Assembly: GCF_023705585.1 (NCBI RefSeq)
Contig: NZ_BOQE01000001.1
Coordinates: forward strand, 2,760,710-2,824,709
DNA: 64,000 nucleotides
DNA from: Collibacillus ludicampi
GTDB lineage: Bacteria > Bacillota > Bacilli > Tumebacillales > BOQE01
Direction of reading: 5' to 3'
In this document: positions 55,992 to 64,000 of the stretch, piece after piece
Layout: every line of letters starts with the position of its first letter
How positions within the stretch are numbered: the first letter of the stretch is position 1
Translations under genes and position numbers: made by a program
Notes under the pieces: generated by a model
Database searches by the model: none
Told to the model about the DNA's origin: nothing
What the model saw: only the letters and a program-made list of their open reading frames with translations

Positions 55992-57104
55992 TTGATTGTA
56001 CACACCGTACAAAAAGGGGATACCCTCTGGAAATTAGCAAAAAAGTACGGGGTTCCACTTGAATCGATCATCGCTGCCAATCCGCAGTTAACCGATCCAG
56101 ATAAGATCGATGTTGGACAGAAAATCAACATACCGCGTCCAGGAGAGTCGATATCCGGACAACCGACCGTGGAACCACATGCCGGGCATCAACCGCCTTT
56201 CGATGCACATCAACAGGGGCATGTGGAGGCGAAGGAAGAATTTCCGGGGGAGACGGTTCCCGAAATGCCTTCCGTATTACCGGGCGCTCCGGCAGAAGAA
56301 CCGAAGATGCCCATACCAGCAACACCGATGCATACGGCGCCACCATTTACCGGAACAGTTCCGAAGTGGGGACACTTATGGAAATATGTCGTCAAACATG
56401 GCGATACCATGTGGAAAATCGCAAAACAGGTTGGGGTAACACTTGACCAATTAAAGTCTGCGAACCCACAAGTGATGAATCCGGATCACATTATGCCGGG
56501 ACAGGTGATCAATATTCCCTCGCACGGCATGATGGATGGGGCGTCTCATCATCTCTCCATAAAGGAGGAGATGATGCCGAAGGAGAAACTGACGGCGCCA
56601 AAACCGTATGTTTCTTCTGTTCCTAAGGAGAAACTTACCGCGCCGAAAGAAATTGTTCCTCCTTCGATACCTAAGGAGGTGCCATCAATCATGGAGACAA
56701 AACCTTTTAAAATGGAAATTCCAAAAATGGAGGTACCGAAAATGGAAATGCCAAAAATGGAAGTTCCGAAAATGCCGCCTGTTGTGCACCATGCTGCTCC
56801 ACATACGGATATTGTTCAACAACAACTGTTATATGCGCCTCATTACCATCCCGTATATCACCCCATGATGGTCATGCCTATTCACATGGTTCCGCATCAT
56901 GTGTACGAACCTCACAAGAAATGCGGCTGCAAAAAACGGCATCGTAAACACAGATATTCACATTATGTAACTTATTATCATCCCCATCTCATGCCCTACT
57001 ATCCTCATCACGTCCATATGCCCCATCCTCCGATGACGGTACCTCATCCGGTATACCCGAGTTCGATGACATTTCCGGGACGGGAATTCGAAGGGAAAAA
57101 TTAG
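55992..57104 (+). CDS. SafA-like spore coat assembly protein with two LysM domains
   Basis: A 370-residue protein with LysM 1 at about 3-48 (VQKGDTLWKLAKKYGV) and LysM 2 at about 133-178 (VKHGDTMWKIAKQVGV). A Pro-rich linker joins them. A low-complexity C-terminus follows: tandem KEKLTAPK blocks (about 197-220), a PKMEVPKMEMPKM run (about 238-256) and a His/Tyr/Pro-rich tail with CGCKKRHRKHRY. LysM domains bind glycan of the cortex, which suits a coat-cortex anchor such as SafA. The start is TTG at 55992 behind AGAGGAGGGG. CATATACT at 55951 resembles a SigE -10 box. It is followed by a coat kinase gene, reminiscent of spoVID-ysxE. Confidence 0.8.
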   Translation: MIVHTVQKGDTLWKLAKKYGVPLESIIAANPQLTDPDKIDVGQKINIPRPGESISGQPTVEPHAGHQPPFDAHQQGHVEAKEEFPGETVPEMPSVLPGAPAEEPKMPIPATPMHTAPPFTGTVPKWGHLWKYVVKHGDTMWKIAKQVGVTLDQLKSANPQVMNPDHIMPGQVINIPSHGMMDGASHHLSIKEEMMPKEKLTAPKPYVSSVPKEKLTAPKEIVPPSIPKEVPSIMETKPFKMEIPKMEVPKMEMPKMEVPKMPPVVHHAAPHTDIVQQQLLYAPHYHPVYHPMMVMPIHMVPHHVYEPHKKCGCKKRHRKHRYSHYVTYYHPHLMPYYPHHVHMPHPPMTVPHPVYPSSMTFPGREFEGKN

Positions 57105-57156
57105 AAAAAAAGGAGTCGGGTAACCGGCTCCTCTGTCCTGTTATAGGGGTGATCAT

Positions 57157-58116
57157 GTGGAGTTGAACGAATTTCTCAATAAGATATTGGAACATGAATA
57201 TCACATCACCGTCTCAGGAACAGTACGCATGCGCAGTGTCGTCGGGATTCTTAGCGAGCAAGGCGCGTTTGTCCTAAAGAAAATAGAAGGATATCCTTCC
57301 ATGAACAGAATCACTCAGTTAGCGGAAGTACTGGAGAAACTGCAGGAGAAAGATGTTCCTGTTGCTCCTCTTTTACGTACGCGCAAAGGGAAAGCGTTTG
57401 TCCGAATCGGAGATCTGTTTTGGATCGTGCAACCGTGGATCAAAGGACATCACTGTGATTTTAGTAACAAGGAAGAACGTTTAGCTTCCGTTCGATCCAT
57501 TGCAAGAATGCATCAAACCCCTGTCGCTTTACCTGCTCCATCGCAAAATTATCTATGGACCCCACCACTCGATGAAAAATATGGTGCACGATTAGAACGA
57601 TGCAAGCGGATCTTGCATGCAGAACGTTTGCCGATCAAGATTTCCTCACTGTGGATCAAAGAAGCGGAAAGCGCGATCGTTCGTTTGCAGGGAAATGATT
57701 ATAAGCAGGCGCTCAAAAAAGATCGCGAGAGAGGAACGGTTTGTCACCGCGATCTGGCCCCTCATAATCTCATCTATAAGGATCGAACTGCTTATTTGAT
57801 TGACTTTGATATCGCCGGAATTGATGTGCGTGCGCACGACCTTTACCAGGTGATCAACCATGCTCTTTTCCTGAATGGATGGTGTGAACGTACCGTAGCT
57901 GACATCTTGCGTACATACCAGAAAGTCGCACCATTATGTGAAGCCAACCACAAGTTGTTACGGACTCTCTTCACGTATCCTGCCTTATTGCTAAGGGAGG
58001 TGTATGAATACAGAAAAGAGAAGGAACGGGATTCGGATAAGTGGCGTACTCGTCTCGAGTGGACATTAGCGATTGAGGAGCAACGCCGTGAATGGATCCA
58101 CAAAGGAGGATTTTAA
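57157..58116 (+). CDS. CotS/YutH-family spore coat kinase-like protein
   Basis: A 319-residue protein of the APH/CotS kinase fold: glycine-poor N-lobe with AFVLKKIEGYPS (Lys near 43), hinge FWIVQPWIKG, catalytic loop VCHRDLAPHNLIY near 197, and metal motif LIDFDIAGIDVRAHDL near 212. Members sit on the spore coat. The start is GTG at 57157 behind AGGGGTGATC. It follows the SafA-like gene after a hairpin AGGAGTCGG/CCGGCTCCT without a T-run, and is probably co-expressed. Phosphorylation activity is not certain. Confidence 0.85.
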   Translation: MELNEFLNKILEHEYHITVSGTVRMRSVVGILSEQGAFVLKKIEGYPSMNRITQLAEVLEKLQEKDVPVAPLLRTRKGKAFVRIGDLFWIVQPWIKGHHCDFSNKEERLASVRSIARMHQTPVALPAPSQNYLWTPPLDEKYGARLERCKRILHAERLPIKISSLWIKEAESAIVRLQGNDYKQALKKDRERGTVCHRDLAPHNLIYKDRTAYLIDFDIAGIDVRAHDLYQVINHALFLNGWCERTVADILRTYQKVAPLCEANHKLLRTLFTYPALLLREVYEYRKEKERDSDKWRTRLEWTLAIEEQRREWIHKGGF

Positions 58117-58207
58117 GGCGTTTCTTTCCACTTCTCAGGGTGAAACGCCAAGGTTCACATGGTATAATCTTCGTAGGTTAGAAACACCAAAGGATGTGTA
58201 TTTATAG

Positions 58208-59107
58208 ATGAAGAGTATCAAAGCGGTGATCGGGCAGATTTATCCGACCCTTGGAAATGTAGAGAGAAACGTATCCATGCATCTGGAGAAAATAGGAGAA
58301 GCGGTTCGGGAACAGGCTGATTTAATTGTGTTTCCCGAACTTGGGCTAACAGGTTACCAATTGCGTGATATGGCGTTCGAAATCGCCATGACATTATCAG
58401 ACGAGCCGGTCCGGCGCTTGGTTGAAGCGAGCAAAGAGATTGATATCGTCTTTTCATTCGTTGAAGAGAGCCGTGAACATATTTTCTATATTACGGCCGT
58501 CTATGCTTCTCAAGGCAAGATTCTTCATGTTCACCGGAAGGTATATCTCCCCACATACGGAATGTTTGAAGAGATGAGGCACTTTGGCCGAGGAGACCGT
58601 TTTCGCGCTTTCGAAACACGCTTCGGTCGAACGGGCCTCTTGATTTGCGAAGATGCATGGCATCCTTCCGCGCCTTTTCTTTTGTCACAAGACGGAGCCG
58701 AGATGCTCATCGTTATCGCTTCCGGACCAGCCCGTGGGGCATCCGCTGAACCGATGATCGGCTCAGAACGTTCATGGTACAGTATGCTTGGCACATATGC
58801 CCAGTTCTTCACCTCGTTCATTCTGTTTGCGAACCGCGTGGGGTTCGAGGATGGGGTGACGTTCTTTGGACGTTCTGCATTATTTGATCCTTTTGGCCGC
58901 GTTCAAGCACAGGCGAAGGCACTTGAGCCTGATATGTTAACTGTGCATATCGAGAACAAAAGGATTCGTCGCGCCCGTTATATGATGCCGCTTCTGCGAG
59001 ACGAAAATCTCGATGTAACCATCCGCGAATTGTCGCGTATACGTGAGAGCAGGTTGAGTGCCGATTGGCTGGATATGACGAATAGGTGGGATTCAAGTGA
59101 AGAATAG
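58208..59107 (+). CDS. Nitrilase-superfamily amidase, glutaminase partner of NadE
   Basis: A 299-residue carbon-nitrogen hydrolase with the full catalytic triad: Glu44 in FPELGLTGY, Lys111 in HRKVYLP and Cys147 in ICEDAWHP. This is the domain that in fused NAD synthetase frees ammonia from glutamine. The ORF overlaps the nadE start by 11 bp, so the two are coupled. A TATAAT at about 58163 may be the -10 of a promoter with a poor -35 (GTGAAA). A stem GGCGTTTC/GAAACGCC sits just before it. Confidence 0.85.
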   Translation: MKSIKAVIGQIYPTLGNVERNVSMHLEKIGEAVREQADLIVFPELGLTGYQLRDMAFEIAMTLSDEPVRRLVEASKEIDIVFSFVEESREHIFYITAVYASQGKILHVHRKVYLPTYGMFEEMRHFGRGDRFRAFETRFGRTGLLICEDAWHPSAPFLLSQDGAEMLIVIASGPARGASAEPMIGSERSWYSMLGTYAQFFTSFILFANRVGFEDGVTFFGRSALFDPFGRVQAQAKALEPDMLTVHIENKRIRRARYMMPLLRDENLDVTIRELSRIRESRLSADWLDMTNRWDSSEE

Positions 59108-59921
59108 ACTCGAAATTCATCCCGAGTTAGTCACGGAGATGTTAACGCGTTTCATCAAAGAAGAAACGGAGAAAGTCGGGATTCAAAAAGTCGTCTTTGG
59201 CCTCTCCGGTGGGATCGATTCCGCATTGGTGGCTTTTTTGGCAGTTCGTTCCTTAGGGCCGGAGCGAGTACATGCCGTTATGATGCCTTATAAGACGTCG
59301 TCCCCGTCGAGTCTTGCGGATGCACAAGCTTGCGTGGATGCTTTAGGTATCGAATCTTCCGTGATTGACATCACTCCACAGATCGATGCATATTTCGAGA
59401 GATTTTCCGATGCTTCACCTTTGCGCAGAGGAAATAAGATGGCAAGGGAACGCATGAGCATACTCTATGATTTCTCCGCCCAGTTGAATGCGTTGGTTCT
59501 CGGGACTTCCAATAAGACTGAACTTCTGCTCGGTTATGGAACACAACACGGAGATCTGGCTAGTGGAATCAACCCGATCGGTGATCTGTATAAAACACAA
59601 GTGCGGCAGTTAGCCCGTTATCTAGGAGTACCTAAACAGATTATTGAGAAGCCTCCTTCCGCCGATCTTTGGGAAAATCAGACGGATGAGAAGGAATTAG
59701 GTTTTACATACGAAGACGTGGACAGGCTTCTGATTCTCTTGGTGGACAGGCGATATACGAAGGAAGAACTGCGAAACGAAGGTTTCAGCGAAGAATTCAT
59801 CGACACTGTCATCCGTCGAATCACCCGAAACCAATACAAAAGACGCATTCCTCTGATCGCCAAGGTTTCCAACCGCACGATCGGGATCGATTTTCGCTAT
59901 CCGCGTGATTGGGGTGTGTGA
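59097..59921 (+). CDS. nadE: NAD+ synthetase
   Basis: A 274-residue ATP pyrophosphatase with PP-loop SGGIDS (37-42), [14 protein letters not shown], the [18 protein letters not shown] segment near 140 and [14 protein letters not shown] near 190. It amidates deamido-NAD. Its sequence style (K-T-S-S, NKTE, D-W-G end) fits the synthetase half of glutamine-dependent enzymes, and the missing glutaminase is encoded just upstream. The start is GTG at 59097 after AGGTGG, inside the end of the nitrilase gene. Confidence 0.93.
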   Translation: MKNRLEIHPELVTEMLTRFIKEETEKVGIQKVVFGLSGGIDSALVAFLAVRSLGPERVHAVMMPYKTSSPSSLADAQACVDALGIESSVIDITPQIDAYFERFSDASPLRRGNKMARERMSILYDFSAQLNALVLGTSNKTELLLGYGTQHGDLASGINPIGDLYKTQVRQLARYLGVPKQIIEKPPSADLWENQTDEKELGFTYEDVDRLLILLVDRRYTKEELRNEGFSEEFIDTVIRRITRNQYKRRIPLIAKVSNRTIGIDFRYPRDWGV

Positions 59922-59951
59922 GATAACGGGTTGCCACTAGGGGGGATAGGG

Positions 59952-61187
59952 GTGTCTCTGGGCGCTTATGTGAAAGCCCTGCGAAGGCAAAAACACTGGA
60001 CACAGTCTGAACTTGCCAAAGATATTACGACAAAAAGCATGGTCTCTCAGTTGGAGCTCGGTAAGGCAAGGCCTTCCATGCGTGTGATCATTCAGCTTCT
60101 CGCTCGCTTGGAAGCTGATATGGTTACCGCCGTAGAACAGGATGCGACGACCATTGATGAATGGAAACAATGGGCTACCGCGTTGCTAGAAGAGCATCAA
60201 CATGACGAGGCCATGCGTGTGATTGAACGGTTGTTGCAAAAAGATATCACGCACGAGGAACGTATCGAATGGCTGCTCAAATTCTCTCTAGCCGCTTTGA
60301 GACAACGCAAGGGGGATCTCGTGATCAGAGTTCTTTCACCGCTTGAAGGGGAATTGGAAGAAAAAAGGTTCTCTGATCCCATCCTGACACTCTATCATTA
60401 TCTTGGTTACGCATATATATACCAAGGGGACACGATGATGTCCTATCATTATTTTGATCGTTGTGAGCAAGGACTGCAAACGGTGGGCAATCATTCCGAT
60501 CCTTTGATTCAACTTCGCACATGCATCAATCTCGGATATGTTTTGATGCAATTGCAAAGGTACGAAGAAGCAAAACAACGGTTTCTAAGGGCGGATTTGG
60601 CATGGAATCAGCAGATCCCTATTAAATGGAAGGGATTTCTCTATCATCATCTGGCGATTTGTGCCAGGCGTCTCGGTGAGCAGGAAGAGGCGAAGAAGTA
60701 CTTGGATGAAGCATCAAGATGGTATCTGCTGGATCCGGAAGAAAATCGTGATGCAATCATCATTTTGAATGGGGAAAGAGCGAAGCTAATGGCTGATAAT
60801 GGGAAGTACGAGGAAGCGATCGCTTTCTTTACTCATTCGTTTTCGCAAAGGGATTTATTGGCGGATACGAACATGAAGATTGACGTAAGTGCGAAGATGG
60901 CGGAGTTTTATTATAAAGCGGGGCGTTTGGAAGAAGCCTTGGGGTTGCTAAACGGAATTCTTGGGGAGAAACACCGGCCATCTCCTTCACTTGCTTATGC
61001 CTTTCACGTACGCGGTCAAATTTACCGAGCATTGGACAGGAATAAAGAGTCGGTCGAAGATATCAGCTGCGCTGCCGATATCTATCAAAAAGTTAAATAT
61101 CATAAAGATATGGCACAAGCGCTAGAAGATTTGGATGAGGTTCTGCATGATTTGTTCGATGAGGAGTTGGTTTCATGCATGCGTTAG
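59952..61187 (+). CDS. XRE-type HTH regulator with TPR repeats
   Basis: A 411-residue protein with an N-terminal HTH (residues 2-55, LGAYVKALRRQKHWTQSELA, MVSQLELGKARPS) and about seven TPR-like repeats from residue 70 to the end (for example YHYLGYAYIYQGDTMMSYHYF, YHHLAICARRLGEQEEAKKYL). The layout is that of RRNPP-like peptide- or ligand-sensing regulators, but the partner is unknown. The start is GTG at 59952 behind AGGGGGG; a longer frame from 59931 overlaps that site. It overlaps the next gene by 13 bp. Confidence 0.82.
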   Translation: MSLGAYVKALRRQKHWTQSELAKDITTKSMVSQLELGKARPSMRVIIQLLARLEADMVTAVEQDATTIDEWKQWATALLEEHQHDEAMRVIERLLQKDITHEERIEWLLKFSLAALRQRKGDLVIRVLSPLEGELEEKRFSDPILTLYHYLGYAYIYQGDTMMSYHYFDRCEQGLQTVGNHSDPLIQLRTCINLGYVLMQLQRYEEAKQRFLRADLAWNQQIPIKWKGFLYHHLAICARRLGEQEEAKKYLDEASRWYLLDPEENRDAIIILNGERAKLMADNGKYEEAIAFFTHSFSQRDLLADTNMKIDVSAKMAEFYYKAGRLEEALGLLNGILGEKHRPSPSLAYAFHVRGQIYRALDRNKESVEDISCAADIYQKVKYHKDMAQALEDLDEVLHDLFDEELVSCMR

Positions 61188-62158
61188 ATAAACGCATACC
61201 TGTAACGATCGTAACGGGGTTTCTGGGAAGCGGCAAGACGACCTTGTTAAATCGCATTTTGCAAGAGAATCAGGGGCTTCGCATCGCGGTGATCGTAAAT
61301 GAGTTCGGAGAGATCTCTATCGATCATGAACTCGTCATCGGCGCGAAGGAGGAAATTGTCGAACTTGCCAACGGTTGCGTCTGTTGTTCCGTACGCGGGG
61401 ATTTGGAAGATGCGGTGAAGAATGTGCTTGAACGTACTCCTGTTCCCGAATATATCATCGTGGAGACAACCGGTTTGGCAGATCCCCGTCCAGTCGCACA
61501 GACTTTTCTTTTAGATGATATCAGTGAACAGGTCAAATTGGACGCGATCGTGACGGTTGTAGATGCGGAACAATTTGGGAGACATCTACAGACGAGCGGG
61601 ACGACGATCGATCAGATCATAGCCGCAGATATTTTGCTATTGAATAAGACCGATCTAGTAAATGATACGCAGCTTGATAAAATAGAACGAGAGATTCTTG
61701 ATCTCAATCCCGCTTCCCGAATTTTGCGCACATCACATGCGAAAGCGGATTTGCGTTTGCTGCTCGACGTCGGTGTGTTTCAATTGGAACGCATGCAAAC
61801 CCAACATCATCATGACGGGAAATGTCATGATCCGCATTGTACACATGAAAACCATCATTCCCGCCTGCAGGATGAGGAGATTTCCTCCGTGTCTTTTCGT
61901 GCGGCTCGTCCGTTTGATTATGAAAAGTTGAGCGGATTTATGGAAAATCTGCCCACCACGATCTTTCGCGGCAAAGGAATCCTCTGGATCGACGGGTACG
62001 ATGAAAAATTAATTTTTCATCTCGTAGGGGATAGAAGCCAGGCGGTTGCAGCCGATCCTTGGAAAGAAGATGAAGTTCGTGAAAATCGTCTGGTTTTTAT
62101 AGGTAAGCGATTGGATTCCGAACGGATTCGGGAGCAGTTGGAATCCTGTCTGGTTTAA
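61175..62158 (+). CDS. COG0523 (CobW/YjiA/ZNG1) family metal-chaperone GTPase
   Basis: A 327-residue G3E GTPase. Walker A GFLGSGKTT (15-23), the GCVCC metal motif at 67-71 (Cys68, Cys70, Cys71), Walker B region IIVETTGLADP and base motif LLNKTDL. A His/Cys-rich loop TQHHHDGKCHDPHCTHENHH (about 210-229) and a CobW_C domain follow. These proteins deliver zinc or another metal to client enzymes. No Zur box was recognised nearby, but the start lies inside the preceding gene. Overlap of 13 bp with the HTH-TPR gene suggests coupled expression. Confidence 0.9.
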   Translation: MHALDKRIPVTIVTGFLGSGKTTLLNRILQENQGLRIAVIVNEFGEISIDHELVIGAKEEIVELANGCVCCSVRGDLEDAVKNVLERTPVPEYIIVETTGLADPRPVAQTFLLDDISEQVKLDAIVTVVDAEQFGRHLQTSGTTIDQIIAADILLLNKTDLVNDTQLDKIEREILDLNPASRILRTSHAKADLRLLLDVGVFQLERMQTQHHHDGKCHDPHCTHENHHSRLQDEEISSVSFRAARPFDYEKLSGFMENLPTTIFRGKGILWIDGYDEKLIFHLVGDRSQAVAADPWKEDEVRENRLVFIGKRLDSERIREQLESCLV

Positions 62159-62176
62159 CGGACAGGAGGATTTGTG

Positions 62177-62695
62177 ATGCGTATTTTAGGAATTGATCCG
62201 GGTTACGGGCGAACGGGATATGGTGTAATTGATGTCTATGGGAATCGTTTGCAAGCGGCTGAATATGGATTGATTGAGACAGACGCCGCGCTACCGATGG
62301 AAAGACGCTTACAACAAATCTATGATGCTTTGCGGGATATCATTGCGAGAACAAGTCCGGAACGATTGGCTCTAGAGCAACTTTTTTTTAATCGCAATGT
62401 GACGACTGCCATCGCCGTAGGACAGGCGAGAGGCGTGATTTTGCTGGCAGGGGTACAGGCCGGACTTTCATGTGCCGAGTATACCCCGATGCAAGTGAAA
62501 CAGTCGATTGTCGGTTATGGAAAAGCAGAGAAGCAACAGATACAGGAAATGGTAAAGATTTTTCTTAACCTTGCCCAGGTACCGAAACCTGATGACGTGG
62601 CGGATGCATTGGCGATCGCGATCACCGATGCGCATATGTTTTCGTTTCAGACGAGTTTGGAAATGCGTGCTAAAAAAAGAGGGACAACCTCTTAA
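62177..62695 (+). CDS. ruvC: Holliday junction endonuclease RuvC
   Basis: A 172-residue resolvase with the catalytic acids Asp7 (LGIDPGY), Glu67 (ALEQLFF), Asp139/Asp140 and Asp143 (KPDDVADALA). It cuts Holliday junctions symmetrically, guided by RuvAB encoded next. GGAGG is 7 bases before ATG 62177; the GTG at 62174 is adjacent. Present with ruvA and ruvB in one run. Confidence 0.96.
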   Translation: MRILGIDPGYGRTGYGVIDVYGNRLQAAEYGLIETDAALPMERRLQQIYDALRDIIARTSPERLALEQLFFNRNVTTAIAVGQARGVILLAGVQAGLSCAEYTPMQVKQSIVGYGKAEKQQIQEMVKIFLNLAQVPKPDDVADALAIAITDAHMFSFQTSLEMRAKKRGTTS

Positions 62696-62710
62696 AGGGA
62701 AGGTGCGACG

Positions 62711-63325
62711 ATGATCGCTTTTCTGGAAGGAACGGTTGCGTATACCGAACTTGATCAAATCATCGTAAACGTGGGCGGAGTAGGATATCGTGTCTATGTC
62801 ACAACCCCATTCGCATGCCGCCTACAGGAAGGTGAGCATGTTCGCGTTCATACGCACCAACATGTACGGGAAGACGCGATTGTACTTTACGGATTTGCAA
62901 CCCATGAAGAACGTGAGTTGTTTGTGCGTTTACAAAGTGTCTCCGGAGTGGGTCCTAAAGCAGCCCTGTCGATTATTGGAGCCGGATCGCTCCCGATGGT
63001 GTGTGCGGCCATACAAGGGGAAGATGTTCAGTTTCTTATGAAAGTGCCAGGCATTGGAAAGAAGACGGCGCAACGTCTGATTATCGATTTAAAAGATAAG
63101 CTTGATGATATACATAGACATGAACCTGTTTATCATCCGCATTCGCGAGATAATAACTCTCCTTCTCTATCAGGTGAAGGAGAGTTGTTTGCCGCACTAG
63201 TAGCATTAGGCTATACTGAGAAAGAAGCGCAAGGGGCCGTTCGCTCTCTTGCCCATGAGATCGAGCAAGGGGTGCCTGTTGAATCGTTGATAAAACTTGC
63301 TCTTCGAGTCTTAGCTCGAACATAA
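62711..63325 (+). CDS. ruvA: Holliday junction branch migration protein RuvA
   Basis: A 204-residue RuvA: OB-fold (1-62), two helix-hairpin-helix motifs (about 72-128, [19 protein letters not shown] and [20 protein letters not shown]), an acidic/flexible linker and a C-terminal domain (about 155-204, [18 protein letters not shown]) that stimulates RuvB. It holds the junction in a square. AAGGGAAGGTG precedes the ATG, 15 bp after ruvC. Confidence 0.96.
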   Translation: MIAFLEGTVAYTELDQIIVNVGGVGYRVYVTTPFACRLQEGEHVRVHTHQHVREDAIVLYGFATHEERELFVRLQSVSGVGPKAALSIIGAGSLPMVCAAIQGEDVQFLMKVPGIGKKTAQRLIIDLKDKLDDIHRHEPVYHPHSRDNNSPSLSGEGELFAALVALGYTEKEAQGAVRSLAHEIEQGVPVESLIKLALRVLART

Positions 63326-63338
63326 GGGAGAGGACGAT

Positions 63339-64000
63339 GTGCACGATCGAATCATTTCAGCGCAATTTTTAGGGGAGGACGGAGGTTTGGAGACCTTACG
63401 CCCCCGTTATTTGGATGAATATATAGGACAGCAGCAGGTAAAAGAGAACCTGCGGGTGTTTATAGAAGCAGCGAAGATGCGAAATGAGGCGCTCGACCAC
63501 GTTCTTTTATACGGTCCTCCGGGACTTGGTAAAACGACATTGTCAAACATCATCGCCAATGAGCTCGGAGTCAACATTCGCACAACTTCCGGCCCGGCGA
63601 TCGAAAGAGCGGGCGATCTTGCCGCGATTTTGACGAATTTGCAAGAAGGAGATGTCCTTTTTATCGATGAGATCCACCGCTTGAACCGAACGGTTGAAGA
63701 AGTCTTGTATCCTGCGATGGAAGATTTTGCGTTGGATATTGTAATCGGCAAGGGCCCCGGTGCCCGCTCTGTACGTTTAGACTTGCCTCCATTCACACTG
63801 ATTGGTGCAACTACACGTGCCGGGCTCTTATCGGCGCCGTTGCGCGATCGTTTCGGTGTGATGAGCCATCTCGACTATTACTCGGTTGAAGATCTGGTGA
63901 AAATCGTGTTGCGTGCGGCGGATATCCTTTCTGTCCGCATCTTGCCGGAGGGAGCGGAAGAGATCGCTAGAAGGTCAAGGGGGACTCCGCGTATTGCAAA
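63339..64000 (+). CDS. ruvB: Holliday junction helicase RuvB (5' part)
   Basis: About 220 residues are present, and the gene runs past the window end. Walker [10 protein letters not shown] near residue 57, Walker [12 protein letters not shown] near 106, and sensor [17 protein letters not shown] near 155 are all RuvB. RuvB forms the ring that pulls DNA through the junction. The start is GTG at 63339, after GGGAGAGGACGAT; the ATG two bases earlier is in another frame and stops soon. Confidence 0.95.
   Translation, partial: MHDRIISAQFLGEDGGLETLRPRYLDEYIGQQQVKENLRVFIEAAKMRNEALDHVLLYGPPGLGKTTLSNIIANELGVNIRTTSGPAIERAGDLAAILTNLQEGDVLFIDEIHRLNRTVEEVLYPAMEDFALDIVIGKGPGARSVRLDLPPFTLIGATTRAGLLSAPLRDRFGVMSHLDYYSVEDLVKIVLRAADILSVRILPEGAEEIARRSRGTPRIA

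Overview
This 64 kb window comes from the chromosome of an endospore-forming Firmicute of the Bacillales type. Evidence for this is a YtxC, a YunB, a SafA-like LysM coat protein and a CotS-family coat kinase; four T-box leaders and an S-box (SAM-I) riboswitch; strong AGGAGG ribosome binding sites; frequent TTG and GTG starts; and the local orders ytxC-thrS, pheS-pheT-zapA, mutS2 and ruvCAB. An Alicyclobacillaceae-like host is my guess, not something the sequence proves.

Layout. 1-1497 (minus): the 5' part of a LL-DAP-aminotransferase-like gene and a divergent ThyX-like gene. 1793-8331 (plus): a DNA-end-processing cassette of the archaeal kind, NurA, HerA, Mre11-like phosphoesterase and a Rad50-like ATPase split over three overlapping ORFs. 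8477-9000: five tRNA genes (Ala, Phe, Cys, Leu, Val) with their own promoter and terminator. 9003-13160: a CPA2 antiporter, ytxC and a family of palindromic repeats. 13178-33087: aminoacyl-tRNA synthetase genes thrS, pheST, tyrS and serS, interspersed with a decayed ktrA, an rRNA methyltransferase, zapA, mutS2, sdaAA-sdaAB, a class A penicillin-binding protein and yunB. 33326-44109: an unknown protein with an apparent internal duplication, an orphan small transcription unit, hom-pheA, then ilvE-ilvB-ilvN-ilvC-leuA-leuB behind a Leu T-box. 44408-47240: SAM-riboswitch-controlled metNIQ. 47384-54502: a sigma-54 activator divergent from an amidohydrolase, amino acid permease, M20 peptidase and glutamine-synthetase-like operon. 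54761-64000: acyl-CoA dehydrogenase, spore coat genes, a two-gene NAD synthetase, an HTH-TPR regulator, a COG0523 GTPase and ruvC-ruvA-ruvB (ruvB runs off the end).

How the genes work together. The repair cassette has all the parts of a resection machine: Mre11/Rad50 to open ends, the HerA translocase and the NurA nuclease to resect. In the middle of the window, amino acid supply is tied to tRNA charging through T-boxes (Thr, Phe, Tyr and Leu specifier codons are readable), and methionine uptake is tied to SAM. The 47-54 kb operon separates the two halves of fungal FluG (amidohydrolase and glutamine-synthetase-like) into two genes next to a transporter. It has a well-formed sigma-54 promoter and repeated palindromic upstream sites, so it looks like an inducible pathway for an amine or amino-acid derivative that is not identified here.

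The main candidates for something new are the split Rad50 with its extra 81-residue coiled-coil subunit, the sigma-54-controlled FluG-like operon, and the mobile-looking palindromic repeat that sits inside the repair operon and next to the thrS T-box. No CRISPR array, rRNA, prophage or intact insertion sequence was seen.
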